Of a DNA stretch of 64,000 nucleotides, positions 8,711 to 16,993 are shown in pieces (within the stretch, counting starts at the first letter, position 1; each line of letters opens with the position of its first letter). The translations under genes and the position numbers were made by a program. Where the stretch lies: positions 1 through 64,000 of the forward strand of contig CALWLT010000028.1 in assembly GCA_944381615.1 (NCBI GenBank), given 5' to 3'. A model generated the notes under the pieces. That model did not search any database, had not been told where the DNA came from, and saw nothing but the letters and a program-made list of their open reading frames with translations. The DNA comes from an uncultured Lachnospiraceae bacterium (GTDB lineage Bacteria; Bacillota; Clostridia; Lachnospirales; Lachnospiraceae).

Positions 8711-9376
8711 ATGACGACGGAAAAAAACGCAAATGCCGCGTGTGTGCAGGAGGAAGCCGGACAGCGGCCGGCGGAGGCGGCCGGGCGGGATCGCGCCGCT
8801 TTTCTGACGCGCAATACGGCGGAGACGAAGATACGTCTTGCGCTTAACCTGGACGGAAGCGGAAAATACCGGATTGAGACGGGCTGCGGCTTTTTAAATC
8901 ACATGCTGGAGCTGTTTGCCCGGCACGGGCGCTTTGATCTGGAGCTGCTCTGCGAGGGCGACGTGCGGGTGGATTACCATCACACGACGGAGGATGTGGG
9001 GATCGCCCTGGGACAGGCGCTTTGCGAGGCGCTGGGCGAGAAGCGGGGGATCCGCCGCTACGGGAGCTTTTTCCTGCCCATGGACGAGGCGCTGGTGCTG
9101 ACCAGCCTGGATCTCTCCGGGCGGCCGTACCTGGTCATGGATGCGCCGATCCCGGCGCAGAAGGTCGGCGATTTTGACACGGAGCTGGTAAAGGAATTTA
9201 TGACGGCCTTTGCGGCGAACGGGCGGCTTACGCTGCACATCCGGGAGTTTAGCGGCGAGAACAGCCACCATATCATCGAGGCCATGTTCAAGGGACTTGG
9301 GAGGGCGCTTGGCGAGGCGGTATCGATCGACGGGAAATACCGGGACGAGATTCCCTCGACCAAGGGGCTGCTCTGA
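8711..9376 (+). CDS. hisB: Imidazoleglycerol-phosphate dehydratase
   Basis: Mono-functional HisB, 221 residues, converting imidazoleglycerol phosphate to imidazoleacetol phosphate in the cytoplasm. The metal-binding motifs DYHHTTEDVGIALG and SHHIIEAMFKGLGRALGEA are present. Residues 1-35 form a longer, Ala/Arg/Glu-rich leader before the conserved RNTAETKIRLALNLDG; ATG 8711 has GGAGGA upstream, so the leader is probably translated. There is no fused phosphatase, and no histidinol phosphatase occurs in this window. Confidence 0.92.
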   Translation: MTTEKNANAACVQEEAGQRPAEAAGRDRAAFLTRNTAETKIRLALNLDGSGKYRIETGCGFLNHMLELFARHGRFDLELLCEGDVRVDYHHTTEDVGIALGQALCEALGEKRGIRRYGSFFLPMDEALVLTSLDLSGRPYLVMDAPIPAQKVGDFDTELVKEFMTAFAANGRLTLHIREFSGENSHHIIEAMFKGLGRALGEAVSIDGKYRDEIPSTKGLL

Positions 9377-9408
9377 GAGCGCCGCGCAGAGACGGACGGA
9401 GGAAGCAC

Positions 9409-10035
9409 ATGATTACGATTATTGATTACGGCGTGGGAAACCTGTTTTCCTTAAGCTGTTCCCTGGATTATCTGGGACTGGAAAATCAGATCAGCAAAAA
9501 GGCGGAGGATCTGCGGCGGGCGGACCGCATTATCCTGCCGGGGGTGGGCGCTTACGCCGACGCGATCCGGAAACTTTGGGAGTCGGGACTGGCAGAACCG
9601 CTCCTTGAGGAGGCGCGAAACGGCAAGCCGGTCATGGGGATCTGCCTGGGAATGCAGCTGCTGTTTGAGAAGAGCTACGAGTACGGCGAGCACGAGGGAC
9701 TGGGCCTGATTCCCGGCGTCATGTCGCCGCTGAAAGGCCGCATTCGGGAGGATCTGAAGGTGCCGCATATGGGCTGGAACAGCCTGCGGCTGACCCCGGA
9801 GGGAAAGAGGCATCCGCTGATGAAATACACGCGCGAGGGCGATTACGTGTATTTTGTACACAGCTATTACGGGACGGACTGCGAGGAGAGCCTGCTGGCG
9901 ACGTCGGAATACGGCGTGCCGGTAACGGCGGCGGCCGCCTGCAGAAACGTGATGGGGACGCAGTTCCACCCGGAGAAGAGCGGGGAGACGGGGCTGCGGA
10001 TCCTGAAGGCGTTTTCAGAGATAGAAGGCCGGTAA
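9409..10035 (+). CDS. hisH: Imidazole glycerol phosphate synthase, glutaminase subunit
   Basis: Class I glutamine amidotransferase, 208 residues, which supplies ammonia to HisF. The catalytic cysteine lies in GICLGMQLLFEKS, and the His/Glu of the triad are in GTQFHPEKSG. The N-terminus IIDYGVGNLFSL is typical. It is located between hisB and hisA as in many his operons; its partner hisF is two genes downstream. Confidence 0.93.
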   Translation: MITIIDYGVGNLFSLSCSLDYLGLENQISKKAEDLRRADRIILPGVGAYADAIRKLWESGLAEPLLEEARNGKPVMGICLGMQLLFEKSYEYGEHEGLGLIPGVMSPLKGRIREDLKVPHMGWNSLRLTPEGKRHPLMKYTREGDYVYFVHSYYGTDCEESLLATSEYGVPVTAAAACRNVMGTQFHPEKSGETGLRILKAFSEIEGR

Positions 10036-10059
10036 TGCCGCCGGCGGAGAGGAAAAGAG

Positions 10060-10788
10060 ATGGAATTATTTCCGGCGATTGATTTGAGGGATGCGAAGGC
10101 GGTGCGCCTGGTCGAGGGCGATTACGGGCGCATGACGGTGTTCAGCGAGCGTCCCGCTGATGTGGCGCTGCAGTTTAAAGAGCAGGGGGCGAAAAATCTT
10201 CACGTCGTCGATCTGGACGGGGCGAAGGACGCGTCCCTGGCCAATTTTGAGACGGTGCGGCGGCTGATTGAGGAGAGCGGCCTCTTTGTGGAGGTCGGGG
10301 GCGGGATCCGCACGGAGGAGGCGATCGACCGCTATCTGTCGCTGGGGGCGGGCCGGGTCATCCTGGGCACCGTGGCCGTGACGGATTATCCGTTTATGGA
10401 GCAGATGGTCAGAAAATACGGGGATCGCATTGCGGTCGGCGTCGACACGCGGGACGGATACGTGGCGACGGACGGATGGCTGAAAACGAGCCGCCTGGAA
10501 GGCGTGGAATTTTGCCGCCGGCTGCGCGAGAGCGGCGTAAAGACGGTAATTTACACGGATATTTCCCGCGACGGGAAAATGCAGGGAACCAATCTGGCGA
10601 TCTATGAGCGGCTGGGAGCGCTGGACGGGCTGCAGATCGTGGCCTCCGGCGGAATCAGCCGCCTGGAGGAGATTGAGAAGCTGCGCAGTCTGGTGTACGG
10701 CGCGATTCTCGGCAAGGCCCTTTACCTGGGCGCGATTGATCTGAGAGAGGCGCTGCGCGCGGCCGCCGGCCAAGGAGGAGAGAGATGA
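10060..10788 (+). CDS. hisA: ProFAR isomerase
   Basis: (Beta/alpha)8 barrel isomerase of 242 residues acting on ProFAR in the fourth step of histidine synthesis. The first catalytic aspartate is in PAIDLRDAKAVRL and the second in YTDISRDGKMQGTN; phosphate-binding glycines are in VGGGIRT and ASGGISRLEEI. It overlaps hisF by 4 bases (ATGA). The alternative bifunctional PriA is excluded by context, because the window carries no trpF and the protein follows HisA patterns. Confidence 0.93.
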   Translation: MELFPAIDLRDAKAVRLVEGDYGRMTVFSERPADVALQFKEQGAKNLHVVDLDGAKDASLANFETVRRLIEESGLFVEVGGGIRTEEAIDRYLSLGAGRVILGTVAVTDYPFMEQMVRKYGDRIAVGVDTRDGYVATDGWLKTSRLEGVEFCRRLRESGVKTVIYTDISRDGKMQGTNLAIYERLGALDGLQIVASGGISRLEEIEKLRSLVYGAILGKALYLGAIDLREALRAAAGQGGER

Positions 10789-11561
10789 TTACGAAGCGGA
10801 TTATCCCCTGCCTGGACGTAAAGGACGGGCGGGTGGTAAAGGGCGTCAATTTCGAGGGGATTCAGGACGTGGCGGATCCCGTGGAGATGGCGGAGTTTTA
10901 CAATGCGAGCGGCGCGGACGAGCTGGTGTTCTACGATATCACGGCCAGCGCGGAGGGACGCCGGATTTTTACGGATATTCTGACCCGGACGGCGCGGCGC
11001 GTGTTTATCCCGCTGACGGTCGGCGGCGGGATCGGCTCGCTGGAGGATTTTGACCGCGTGTTAAAATGCGGGGCCGACAAGGTCAGCGTCAACAGCGGCG
11101 CGATCCGGCGGCCGGAGCTGATCGACGAGGCGGCGCGCCGCTACGGCAACCAGTGCGTGGTGCTGTCCATGGACGTAAAGCGGGTCAATGGATCCTTTCA
11201 TATTTTTCAGAACGGCGGCCGCATCGACACGGGGATGGACGCCGTCGAGTGGGCGGCGGACGGCGTGCGCCGCGGGGCCGGGGAGCTGGTAGTCAACAGC
11301 ATCGATACCGACGGCGTGAAGCAGGGCTTTGATATCGAGATGCTTCTGGCCATTGCCGCGCGGGTGGACGTCCCGATCATCGCCTCCGGCGGAGCCGGGA
11401 AAATGGAGGACTTTCTGGAGCTGTTTTCCCATCCGCAGATTGATGCCGGTCTGGCGGCCAGCATTTTTCACCGCCAGGAGGTGCGGATTGCCGATCTGAA
11501 GCGGTATCTGCGGGCGAACGGAATTGAAATGCGGATGCAGGAGCCGGCCGGGGCGCAGTGA
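10785..11561 (+). CDS. hisF: Imidazole glycerol phosphate synthase, cyclase subunit
   Basis: Barrel partner of HisH, 258 residues, producing IGP and AICAR. The diagnostic N-terminus RIIPCLDVKDGRVVKGVNF and the aspartate-bearing NSIDTDGVKQGFD are present, with phosphate loops VGGGIGSLED and ASGGAGKMEDF. It starts within the hisA stop and is followed by hisIE after a 48-base gap with GGAGAG near the next start. Confidence 0.94.
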   Translation: MITKRIIPCLDVKDGRVVKGVNFEGIQDVADPVEMAEFYNASGADELVFYDITASAEGRRIFTDILTRTARRVFIPLTVGGGIGSLEDFDRVLKCGADKVSVNSGAIRRPELIDEAARRYGNQCVVLSMDVKRVNGSFHIFQNGGRIDTGMDAVEWAADGVRRGAGELVVNSIDTDGVKQGFDIEMLLAIAARVDVPIIASGGAGKMEDFLELFSHPQIDAGLAASIFHRQEVRIADLKRYLRANGIEMRMQEPAGAQ

Positions 11562-11609
11562 GGCCGTCCGGCAAAAGAGGGATGAAGAAAAAGCGCAGAG
11601 GAGAGAACC

Positions 11610-12278
11610 ATGAGCGAATCGCAGAACACAACTTTCTGTATAGACGAGTTGAAATTTAATGATCAGGGGCTGATCCCGGCGATCGTCCAGGACCACTACA
11701 GCAAGAAGGTGCTGATGATGGCCTGGATGAACCGCGAGAGCCTGGAGATCAGCATGAGAGAAAAGCGGACCTGCTTTTACAGCAGGAGCCGGCAGGAGCT
11801 TTGGCGCAAGGGCGAGACCAGCGGCAATGTGCAGCATATCGCCAGCATTTACGCGGACTGCGACCAGGATACGCTGATCGTAGAGGTCGTGAAGGAAGGG
11901 CCGGCCTGCCATACGGGCGCGGAGAGCTGCTTTTTCCGGCCGGTTTACGAGAATGAGGAGATCACGCCGTTTTCCTATGAGGGACTCTATGAGATGATCC
12001 TGGGGCGCAAGACGGAGCCGAAGGAAGGAAGCTATACGACGTATCTGTTTGAGAAGGGGCTCGACAAGATTCTCAAGAAGGTCGGGGAGGAGTGCACGGA
12101 GGTCATCATCGCGGCGGCCAAGAAGGATCGGGCGGAAACCGTGTACGAGGCGGCCGATCTCTGCTATCACATGCTGGTGCTGATGGCGGAAGCCGGAATC
12201 TCCGTGGAGGACGTAACGAGAGAGCTGGCCCGCCGCCATGTCGTGGATCACAAGGTAAAGCAGGAATACATGAAATAA
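11610..12278 (+). CDS. hisIE: Bifunctional phosphoribosyl-AMP cyclohydrolase / phosphoribosyl-ATP pyrophosphatase
   Basis: Fusion of HisI (residues about 1-120; [34 protein letters not shown], with zinc ligands in YADCDQDT and [10 protein letters not shown]) and HisE (about 130-222; [19 protein letters not shown] and [10 protein letters not shown]). It catalyses steps 2 and 3 of the pathway. It is last in the operon. Downstream are two GC-rich hairpins, but their T-runs face the opposite strand, so no obvious plus-strand terminator is seen. Confidence 0.92.
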   Translation: MSESQNTTFCIDELKFNDQGLIPAIVQDHYSKKVLMMAWMNRESLEISMREKRTCFYSRSRQELWRKGETSGNVQHIASIYADCDQDTLIVEVVKEGPACHTGAESCFFRPVYENEEITPFSYEGLYEMILGRKTEPKEGSYTTYLFEKGLDKILKKVGEECTEVIIAAAKKDRAETVYEAADLCYHMLVLMAEAGISVEDVTRELARRHVVDHKVKQEYMK

Positions 12279-12326
12279 AAGAAACGCGCCCGGATCGGGG
12301 CGCGCGGAATGCAGAAAACGAAAGGG

Positions 12327-12360
12327 AAAAACCGCGCAGACACACGTTAGTCCTGCGCGG
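12327..12360 (-). terminator. Terminator for the minus-strand envelope/TCS genes
   Basis: Read on the minus strand, CCGCGCAG pairs with CTGCGCGG and is followed by TTTTT, right at the end of the DHHW/AlgJ-like gene (the stem overlaps its last codons). A second hairpin further down, CGCGCCC/GGGGCGCG at about 12287-12303 with TTTCTTTT on the minus side, may back it up. Confidence 0.7.
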
Positions 12361-13444
12361 TAAGCCGCGCCAGATCTTCGCTGATGCGGCCCAAATCCCG
12401 CTCGACCACCTGGTAGACCAGGAGGTCGGGCGGATTTTCATTTAGAAGCGAGGCGTCAAAATGCTGCCAGTGGTAAAAATCCGTCTCCTGAAAATAGTGG
12501 GAAAGGCCGGTCAGCAGGGCGCTGCCGAAGGAATCCCGGTAGATGGCGATGCGCCGCGGATCGGGGGCGTCCGGCGTGCGGACATGGACGAGGTTGCCGT
12601 CCCCGTTTACATCCGTAAAGTCCATGGAAAGGCCGTCGTAGTAGCCGGAGATGACGGCATTCTGCTCGCGGTTTAAGGATGATGGCATGTGGAAGAGGTT
12701 GGCCAGATCCCCCATATCGTGCGGCTCCCAGGAAACGGTTACCTCGCTTATGGGCGTGGGCGTCCCCCCGCAGGCTTTAATGAGAAGCTGGGAGGCGAGA
12801 AAGCCGCCGGCGTCGTTCCAGTGTGTGTCGGTCTGATAGTACCACTGCACAGAGCGGTCGCTTCGCATGGCCGAATACGGATCGACGACGGGAACGGACG
12901 TGTGCTGCTGCAGGTAGGCGATGAGCTCCGAGCGGCGGGTCGTTCTCTCGTCCTTCGGGAAATCTTCGGGCAGGTATTCGCGGTAGACGCTCTCTTTGTT
13001 GGGCGCGATCAGGAGAAGGAACTGCGTGCCCCTTTCTTCAAAATAAGCGGCCGTCTCTTCCACCCGGGCGGCGATCTCCGAGAGCTGATCGGCGGAGAAG
13101 CGGTTGACGCCGAGATAATCCTCCACGGAGGATCCGGCGCTGTAGAAATACCAGCCGTCCGTTCCCGTGATTACGTCCAGGGAATCCGCGTGATGAAAGA
13201 GCGCGAGATTCAGCCCGGCGTTCAGGCTCAGAAACGGGCCGCGAAACGCGGCGTGATCGTTGACGTACGCTTCCACCGCCGCGGGAAAGGCGTCGATCTC
13301 TTCCGGCGAAAAGGCGGGAAAGGAAGCCATCTCGCGGTTTTCCGTATTCGCCTCTTCCCCGCTTCCCCGAAAGAGGAAAAAGAGCAGGTTGGGGCCCAGG
13401 ATACAGAAAAAGAAAAGGACGCTCATCAGATAGATTCGTTTCAT
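12347..13444 (-). CDS. DHHW/AlgJ-like exported protein
   Basis: 365 residues with an N-terminal membrane anchor (IYLMSVLFFFCILGPNLLFF) and an extracytoplasmic body. It contains GTDGWYFYSA near residue 93 and the signature YYQTDTHWND near residue 203, typical of DHHW and AlgX/AlgJ SGNH-hydrolase-like proteins that act in O-acetylation of surface polysaccharides. No MBOAT acyltransferase partner is visible in the window. The gene overlaps the upstream histidine-kinase gene by 4 bases, so it is probably co-transcribed with the two-component system, which suggests an envelope role. Substrate unknown. Confidence 0.72.
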   Translation of the reverse strand: MKRIYLMSVLFFFCILGPNLLFFLFRGSGEEANTENREMASFPAFSPEEIDAFPAAVEAYVNDHAAFRGPFLSLNAGLNLALFHHADSLDVITGTDGWYFYSAGSSVEDYLGVNRFSADQLSEIAARVEETAAYFEERGTQFLLLIAPNKESVYREYLPEDFPKDERTTRRSELIAYLQQHTSVPVVDPYSAMRSDRSVQWYYQTDTHWNDAGGFLASQLLIKACGGTPTPISEVTVSWEPHDMGDLANLFHMPSSLNREQNAVISGYYDGLSMDFTDVNGDGNLVHVRTPDAPDPRRIAIYRDSFGSALLTGLSHYFQETDFYHWQHFDASLLNENPPDLLVYQVVERDLGRISEDLARLTAQD

Positions 13445-15882
13445 GTCTCGTCGGACGGATCGGCTCCGTCGCTCCTTTCCGTGTCGGTTGATTCGGCCTG
13501 CGCCGGGTCCGGCCTGCGCGCGGCGCCGGTCTCTGCTTCGGGCTCTTTTTGCGGCGCGGGGGCGATGAGCTGGAAGGCCAGCTGAACCTTAAACAGATCG
13601 CCGTCGATCTGCAGGGAGAATCGGCCCTTTTGCAGCTGCGTCAGATCCCTGGCGATGGAGAGGCCCAGGCCGCTGCCCTCTGTGGTGCGGGCCACGTCGC
13701 CGCGCACGAAGCGCTCCGTCAGCTCTTCGCCTCGGATGTTTAGGGGGTTGGAGGAGATGTTTTTGATGGTAAAGACGACCTGCCCGGGCAGCTCGCCGCT
13801 GCCTGCCGTGCGCTCGATGTCGACGTAGACGCGGCTGTTTTCCAAAGCATATTTGTATACATTATTATAGAGGTTTTCCAGCACCCGCCACAGCCGTCTT
13901 CCGTCCGCCTCGATGACCATCGGTTCCTCGGGCGCACGGGTAATGATCTGCAGGCCGCGGCTGGAAAATTTTTCTTCAAATTCGCCGTTGGTCTGGAAGA
14001 TCATCTGTGTGAGATCGATCTGCGTCATCTCCAGGCGGATGTTGCCGGAGCTTACCTTGGAGGCCTCCACCAGATCCTCGATCAGCGTTTTTAAGCGCTG
14101 GGATTTCTGTTCCAGCACGTCCAGGTAGGCGGCGGCCCGCTCGTCCCGGATGTTTGCCCGCTTGAGCAGATCCACGTAGTTGATGATGGAGGTTAGCGGC
14201 GTCTTGATATCGTGGGAGACGTTGGTAATCAGATCCGTTTTCAGCCGCTCGCTCTTGACCTTTTCCTGCAGGGCGGTTTCCAGGCCGGCGCTGATGTTGT
14301 TGATGCCCTCCGCCAGCGTCCGCTCCTGCCCGTCGAAGGAATCCAGGTTAAGCTGGTAGCTCGTTTCGCCGGAGGACAGGCGGCTCACGGCGTCCTGGAT
14401 GGCGTCCTGCTCGACGGCGCGCCGGAACAGGTGGTAGAAAATCCACAGGTTGAAAACGGCGCCGGCCAGGATCACGCAGCCGGTCAGCAGCCAGAGCGTC
14501 AGCCGGCCCAGGGAGAAGCTGCCCCAGAGGAACCAGGCCAGGCTTACGAGCGCCGTGTTGACGGCCAGGTAGCCGAGGAAGCCGGCGATCAGGCGGCCGG
14601 AAAAATTCTGGCGGGAAAAGAGCAGCGCGAGCCGTTTCTGCCAGCGGTACAGGAAGCTGTCTGTCCAGATCACGCCCGCCCGGTAGCGGCGCAGCATGCT
14701 GAAAAACAGGAGCAGCGCGCCCAGGTAGATCATGGCGGAATAGATACAGCGCTCCGCCAGGTACCAGGTATCCTGCGCGAGGATCAGGTGGGCGAGACGC
14801 ACCGGGAGAAACCGGCAGAGCGCCAGCCCCGCGGCGGTCAGAAGACCGAAAAAGACGACGATCGTCTCTGTGCTCGCGCGGTCAAAGCCGCAGAGCGTGA
14901 CCTGCGGATCGTGAAGCGCCTGCCGGCCGGCCGCGACGATCAGGAACAGAAGCGTTACGAGCGCCACGAGGCTGCCGCAGACGAGCATGACGAAGCCGGT
15001 AATATAGCTGTGCTGCGTATGGATGTAGGCCGCCTGCCCCTGCGCGTACAGATCGTCGGCCGGGTACGCGGTGTCCACGCCGGCCAGCAGGTAATAATCC
15101 GTGCCCCCGAAGGGATTGTTGGAGGCCAGCGAGGAGATCGTGCTTAAGGGGATGGCGTTCATGTTGGTGTCGTAGAAGACGGAATTTCCCGGCAGGTAGG
15201 CGTAGCGCCCGTATTCGTGCACCGATTTGGCCGTCAGTTCGGCCGTGTTCGTGTAGACCGCCGTTTCGCCGGTGTCCGCGTCGCGGTAGGAGATCTTAAA
15301 ATGCAGGTTGGACGGCTCGGCAAAGAACCGGTTGTAGGCCAGGTAATAGCGGTGGAGCGTGTCCATGATCTCCAGCGCCGCCTCCTCCAGCGAGCTGCGG
15401 CGCATGCCGGGCGTCAGATAGAGGTTGATCTTTTCCGGCTCGCTGGCCGACCAGTCCACGTAGCCCTCCCGCGAGGAAGCGCCCATATCTTTCTCGGCCA
15501 CCTTCGTGCAGAGGAAATCGTCGTCCAGGCGGTAGCCCATGGTCTGAAGGTAGGAGATGAGCCCGGCCAGGGTAAAATCCTCCGTCTCATTGGGGCCGAA
15601 GGTCATGCGCAGCATCCGCCGGGACACATCGATGGATCCGTCCCCGGCAAAGACGTCTTCGTATTCAATGTAATGGAAAATATCGTCGAGATCCGTGTTG
15701 AACCGCTCCGTAAATTCCTTTGTCTCCTCGTAGGGCGTCTTGCCGACGCCGGCCAGCCCCGTGCCGAAGTTGCCGTTCAGGTACATGAGGCAGATGCCGC
15801 AGAGGGCCAGCGCCAGAGAGACAAGATGCAGGGAGGCGGCGAGGTATTTTAACGTTTTCAGAGAAATGGCTGAAAGCTTCAT
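13441..15882 (-). CDS. Large membrane sensor histidine kinase
   Basis: 813 residues. A signal-anchor helix (about 12-35) is followed by an extracytoplasmic domain of about 250 residues, then a block of several transmembrane helices (about 290-480). The cytoplasmic kinase has a HisKA motif NVSHDIKTPLTSIINYVDLL with the phosphorylated His near residue 556, and HATPase boxes (LENLYNNVYKYAL, GSGLGLSIARDL). It lies directly downstream of its response regulator on the minus strand and overlaps the DHHW-type gene by 4 bases. The signal is unknown. A proline/acid-rich C-terminal tail follows the ATPase domain. Confidence 0.88.
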   Translation of the reverse strand: MKLSAISLKTLKYLAASLHLVSLALALCGICLMYLNGNFGTGLAGVGKTPYEETKEFTERFNTDLDDIFHYIEYEDVFAGDGSIDVSRRMLRMTFGPNETEDFTLAGLISYLQTMGYRLDDDFLCTKVAEKDMGASSREGYVDWSASEPEKINLYLTPGMRRSSLEEAALEIMDTLHRYYLAYNRFFAEPSNLHFKISYRDADTGETAVYTNTAELTAKSVHEYGRYAYLPGNSVFYDTNMNAIPLSTISSLASNNPFGGTDYYLLAGVDTAYPADDLYAQGQAAYIHTQHSYITGFVMLVCGSLVALVTLLFLIVAAGRQALHDPQVTLCGFDRASTETIVVFFGLLTAAGLALCRFLPVRLAHLILAQDTWYLAERCIYSAMIYLGALLLFFSMLRRYRAGVIWTDSFLYRWQKRLALLFSRQNFSGRLIAGFLGYLAVNTALVSLAWFLWGSFSLGRLTLWLLTGCVILAGAVFNLWIFYHLFRRAVEQDAIQDAVSRLSSGETSYQLNLDSFDGQERTLAEGINNISAGLETALQEKVKSERLKTDLITNVSHDIKTPLTSIINYVDLLKRANIRDERAAAYLDVLEQKSQRLKTLIEDLVEASKVSSGNIRLEMTQIDLTQMIFQTNGEFEEKFSSRGLQIITRAPEEPMVIEADGRRLWRVLENLYNNVYKYALENSRVYVDIERTAGSGELPGQVVFTIKNISSNPLNIRGEELTERFVRGDVARTTEGSGLGLSIARDLTQLQKGRFSLQIDGDLFKVQLAFQLIAPAPQKEPEAETGAARRPDPAQAESTDTERSDGADPSDET

Positions 15883-15900
15883 AGGGCCTCCTGTGTCCGG

Positions 15901-16596
15901 CTACTGCTTTTCGATCTTATAGCCGACGCCCCACACGACCTTGAGGTAGCGGGGCTCGCGCGGATTGATCTCGATCTTCTCGCGGATGTGGCGGATGTGA
16001 ACGGCGACCGTGTTGTCGGCGCCGATCGCCTCCTCGTTCCAGATCGCCTCGTAGATCTGATCGATGGAGAAGACCTTGCCCACATTTTTGACGAGCAGGA
16101 GCAGGATGTTGTACTCGATGGGCGTCAGCTTGATCAGCTCGCCGTCCACGGTAACCTCCTTCGTGTCGTCGTTGATCTGCAGGCCGCCGCACTTGAATAC
16201 GTGGCTGCCGGACTGGCTGCTCATATTGCCCAGCTGCGTGTAGCGGCGCAGCTGGGATTTGACCCGGGCCACCAGTTCCAGCGGGTTAAACGGTTTCGTG
16301 ATATAGTCGTCGGCGCCGATGTTGAGTCCCAGAATCTTGTCGGCGTCCTCGGATTTGGCGGAAAGGATGATAATGGGGATGCTGCTGGTCTCCCGGACCT
16401 TGCGCGTGGTGCGGATGCCGTCCAGGCCGGGCATCATCACATCCAGGATTAGAAGGTTGACGTTGTGCGTCTTTAAAAGCTCCAGCGCCTCGGCGCCGTC
16501 GTATGCCTTGATGACTTCAAAGCCTTCCCCGGTCAGATAGATATCGATTGCCTCCACAATCTGCCTGTCGTCGTCGCAGACAAGAATGCTCTGCAT
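15901..16596 (-). CDS. OmpR/PhoB-family response regulator
   Basis: 231 residues from the ATG at 16596, chosen because AGGAGG precedes it and the protein then begins MQSILVCDDD, directly at the receiver fold. The phosphoacceptor aspartate is near residue 52 (LLILDVMMPGLDG), with the conserved lysine in DDYITKPFNPLEL. The C-terminal winged helix (LTPIEYNILLLLVKN, VHIRHIREKIEINP) is of OmpR type. It is followed 18 bases later by its cognate kinase. Targets are not evident beyond the likely operon with the DHHW/AlgJ-like protein. Confidence 0.92.
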   Translation of the reverse strand: MQSILVCDDDRQIVEAIDIYLTGEGFEVIKAYDGAEALELLKTHNVNLLILDVMMPGLDGIRTTRKVRETSSIPIIILSAKSEDADKILGLNIGADDYITKPFNPLELVARVKSQLRRYTQLGNMSSQSGSHVFKCGGLQINDDTKEVTVDGELIKLTPIEYNILLLLVKNVGKVFSIDQIYEAIWNEEAIGADNTVAVHIRHIREKIEINPREPRYLKVVWGVGYKIEKQ

Positions 16597-16850
16597 ATGC
16601 GCGCCCTCCTTACAGGAATCTTTCTTACAGAATTGGTTCTGATTTATAATACAGACATTATACACCGAAACCGGGAAAAAAGGATCTTATTTTTTTGACG
16701 CGGTGGATTGAAGTCGCAAAAGCGGTATGATAGAATGAATGTGACCTGGCAGGGGTAAACAGAAAAACCTTTATTTCCGGTCTTTCCTGCCCGGAAACGG
16801 AAGGAGGGGAGTCGCGTATTTCAAGTAGGAAAAAATGCGGGAAATTATTC
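16597..16850. other. Intergenic region between the TCS operon and the fab promoter
   Basis: No gene is supported here. On the minus strand TATAAT at about 16656-16661 could serve the response-regulator gene, though the -35 element is weak. The rest holds no recognisable RNA or repeat. The fab promoter follows immediately at 16851. Confidence 0.5.
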
Positions 16851-16879
16851 TTGACAAACAGAATGAGTTCCGCTACACT
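16851..16879 (+). promoter_or_regulatory. Strong sigma-A-type promoter of the fab operon
   Basis: TTGACA (16851-16856), a 17-base spacer and TACACT (16874-16879). This is a consensus -35 with a good -10, about 115 bases upstream of fabH. The predicted start of transcription near 16886 falls inside the operator boxes annotated next. Confidence 0.85.
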
Positions 16880-16885
16880 TTGGAT

Positions 16886-16918
16886 AGTTTGAGATTCAAA
16901 ACATTTGAACTTAAAACT
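16886..16918 (+). promoter_or_regulatory. Tandem FabT-type operator boxes at the fab start site
   Basis: Box 1 is AGTTTGAGATTCAAAAC (16886-16902), a TTTGA-nnn-TCAAA palindrome that fits the FabT operator pattern I recall from streptococci. Box 2, CATTTGAACTTAAAACT (16902-16918), is a weaker version on the same helical phase. They lie at and just after the predicted transcription start, where a bound repressor would block initiation. A FabT-like MarR protein is encoded at 37390-37851. Regulation is inferred; the sequence match is direct. Confidence 0.68.
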
Positions 16919-16993
16919 ATCTCGACTGCCTTCGACAAAATACGGCAGATTGAATACAGGAAACAGAGAGAAAGAAAAGAAGCGGGAAAAACT

